A program made the position numbers and the translations under genes. This document shows, one piece after another, positions 62,658-64,000 of a stretch of 64,000 bases of DNA. The stretch comes from Paraburkholderia sp. LEh10. Lineage in GTDB: Bacteria > Pseudomonadota > Gammaproteobacteria > Burkholderiales > Burkholderiaceae. Each line of letters starts with the position of its first letter. Within the stretch, counting starts at the first letter, position 1. Under the pieces are notes generated by a model that worked only from the letters and a program-made list of their open reading frames with translations, searched no databases and was not told where the DNA came from. Where the stretch lies: assembly GCF_017814945.1 (NCBI RefSeq), contig NZ_JAGIPX010000004.1, forward strand, positions 124,001 through 188,000, given 5' to 3'.

Positions 62658-64000
62658 TCAAACGATATTCTGGACAAATCCCGCAGCCGTTTCCATGTCG
62701 ACGGCAACGATCCGCGACACGCCCTGCTCCTGCATCGTCACCCCGATCAGCTGCTGCGCCATTTCCATCGCGATCTTGTTGTGGGAAATGAACAGGAACT
62801 GTGTTTTGTCCGACATCGCGCGCACGAGGTTCGCGAAACGCTCGGTGTTCGCGTCGTCGAGGGGCGCGTCCACTTCGTCCAGCAGACAGAACGGCGCAGG
62901 ATTCAGCTGGAACATCGCGAACACTAGGGCCGTCGCCGTCAGCGCTTTCTCGCCGCCCGACAGCAGGTGAATCGTCGAGTTCTTCTTGCCCGGCGGCTGC
63001 GCCATCACCTGCACGCCGGCATCGAGAATCTCGTCGCCCGTCATGATGAGCTTCGCCTGGCCGCCGCCAAAAAGACGCGGGAACAGCTCGCCGAAATGAC
63101 GGTTCACTTCGTCGAACGTGCCTTGCAGCAGCGTGCGCGTTTCCTGGTCGATCTTGCGGATCGCGTCTTCGAGCGTTTCGATCGCGTTCGTCAGGTCGGC
63201 CGATTGCGCGTCGAGGAACGTCTTGCGTTCCGTCGCCGCCTTCAGCTCGTCGAGCGCGGCCATGTTGACGGGGCCGAGCGCCGTGATCGCGTTGTTGATG
63301 CGCGTCACTTCGCCCTGCAGGTACGACGGCTTCATGTCCGGCGTGAGCTTTGCCTGCAATTCGGCTTCGTCGACGCCCGCCGCCGTCAGCTGTTCGATGA
63401 ACTGCTCGGCATTCAGGCGCGCCGCCTGCTCCTTCAACTGCAATTCGGTGATGCGCTCGCGCAGCGGCTGCAACGCCCGCTCCGTCGTCAGCCGCAACTC
63501 ATCGGACTGACGCAGCTTCGCGGTCAGATCGTCGAGTTCGAGACGCGCCGCGTGCAACGCCTCTTCCTTCGCGCGGCGGATTTCGAGCGCGTCCTGCAAG
63601 CCCGTGTGCGCCGTCTGCTCATTGATCGTTTCGAGTTCGGCGCGCGCGTCTTCGAGCGAGCCCGCGACGCGCTCGCTCTGCTCGTGCGCGACCTGGATGC
63701 TGCGCTTCAGTTCGTCGATGCGGTTCGCCATGTTGCGAGCGGCGAAGCGTGCGTCGGTGGCGGCGCGCTCGAGCTCGCGCGACTCGTTGCGCGCGCTGCT
63801 GAGTTCTTCGTCGAGCGCTTCGAACGCGAGCTGGTTGTCTTCGAAACGCGCCTGCAATTCGGCGAGTTCGGCGTCATGGCGCTCGAAGTTCGCTTCCGAT
63901 TCCGTACGCAATGCGCGCTGCTCTTCGATCTGCGCGCGGATCTCTTCGAGTTCCTCGCTGATCTGCGTGCTGCGTTGCGTGTAGCGCTCGTGCGCCTGCG
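62658..64000 (-). CDS. smc: Chromosome partition protein SMC (3' part, partial)
   Basis: The last ~447 codons of smc; the frame is open through the window edge, so the 5' end is missing. It shows coiled-coil sequence rich in Glu/Arg/Leu and then the C-terminal ATPase head: the ABC signature LLSGGEKALTATALVFAMF, Walker B PFCLLDEVDAPLDDANTERF and the D-loop/switch region FLFISHNKIAMEMAQQLIGV. It organises chromosomes with ScpA/ScpB. zipA follows after 159 bases. Confidence 0.95.
   Translation of the reverse strand, partial: QAHERYTQRSTQISEELEEIRAQIEEQRALRTESEANFERHDAELAELQARFEDNQLAFEALDEELSSARNESRELERAATDARFAARNMANRIDELKRSIQVAHEQSERVAGSLEDARAELETINEQTAHTGLQDALEIRRAKEEALHAARLELDDLTAKLRQSDELRLTTERALQPLRERITELQLKEQAARLNAEQFIEQLTAAGVDEAELQAKLTPDMKPSYLQGEVTRINNAITALGPVNMAALDELKAATERKTFLDAQSADLTNAIETLEDAIRKIDQETRTLLQGTFDEVNRHFGELFPRLFGGGQAKLIMTGDEILDAGVQVMAQPPGKKNSTIHLLSGGEKALTATALVFAMFQLNPAPFCLLDEVDAPLDDANTERFANLVRAMSDKTQFLFISHNKIAMEMAQQLIGVTMQEQGVSRIVAVDMETAAGFVQNIV

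Overview
This is a GC-rich, gene-dense chromosomal segment from a betaproteobacterium of the Burkholderia/Paraburkholderia group. The evidence for that is codon use strongly biased to G/C at third positions, a conserved core-gene cluster in the order rpsB-tsf-pyrH-frr-uppS-cdsA-dxr-rseP-bamA-ompH-lpxD-fabZ-lpxA-lpxB-rnhB, a smc-zipA-ligA cluster, an Hfq-like paralog with a long tail, and families common in this group (DUF2968, DUF1571, MarR-NodT-EmrAB). I see no rRNA, tRNA, CRISPR array, prophage or complete insertion sequence. Most of the window is housekeeping core. The accessory-looking part is about 4.5-15 kb.

Layout. 0-4.4 kb (+): a fatty-acid/acyl-CoA cluster with the tail of a possible reductase, a MaoC hydratase, a FadI-type thiolase and a FadD-type ligase. 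4.5-5.4 kb (+): an exported DUF1571 protein. 5.4-7.5 kb (-): a vanillyl-alcohol-oxidase-family flavoenzyme followed by a small Tat-signal protein. 7.6-9.85 kb (-): a tiny lipoprotein, an ECF sigma factor, its membrane anti-sigma factor and a His/Gly/Met-rich lipoprotein. 10.3-14.9 kb: an Hfq2-like gene, small conserved genes, a DUF2968 protein, a stretch of decayed coding sequence, a DUF2147 protein and a lone IS5-type transposase N-terminal domain gene. 15-22 kb (-): the 2-oxoglutarate dehydrogenase complex genes sucA-sucB-lpdA, then zapE. 22.5-24.3 kb (-): typA. 24.6-29.6 kb (+): a marR-nodT-emrA-emrB multidrug efflux locus, followed by a REP-like repeat cluster. 29.9-35.2 kb: stomatin/NfeD, then divergent ppsA and its regulator ppsR. 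35.2-51.6 kb (-): the long translation, membrane-lipid, isoprenoid and outer-membrane biogenesis cluster. 52-57.4 kb (+): map, glnD and a pseudouridine synthase with a very long disordered N-terminus. 57.5-64 kb: def-ligA (-), an exported alpha/beta hydrolase (+), zipA (-) and the 3' part of smc (-).

How the genes work together. The 35-52 kb block joins ribosome components (rpsB, tsf, frr), nucleotide supply (pyrH), undecaprenyl and isoprenoid synthesis (dxr, uppS), phospholipid synthesis (cdsA), lipid A synthesis (lpxD, fabZ, lpxA, lpxB) and outer-membrane protein assembly (bamA, ompH/skp, with rseP for envelope stress), so envelope building is linked to growth. ppsA/ppsR form a gluconeogenic enzyme and its bifunctional regulator. 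sucA/sucB/lpdA encode one TCA complex.

Nothing here is a clearly new defence or mobile system. The more unusual items are the flavoenzyme with a Tat partner instead of a cytochrome, the ECF module with a metal-binding-like lipoprotein, the lone DUF4096 gene, the REP-like cluster, the decayed region at 12.5-13.7 kb and the roughly 390-residue disordered extension on the pseudouridine synthase. Promoter and terminator calls come from reading motifs and hairpins by eye.
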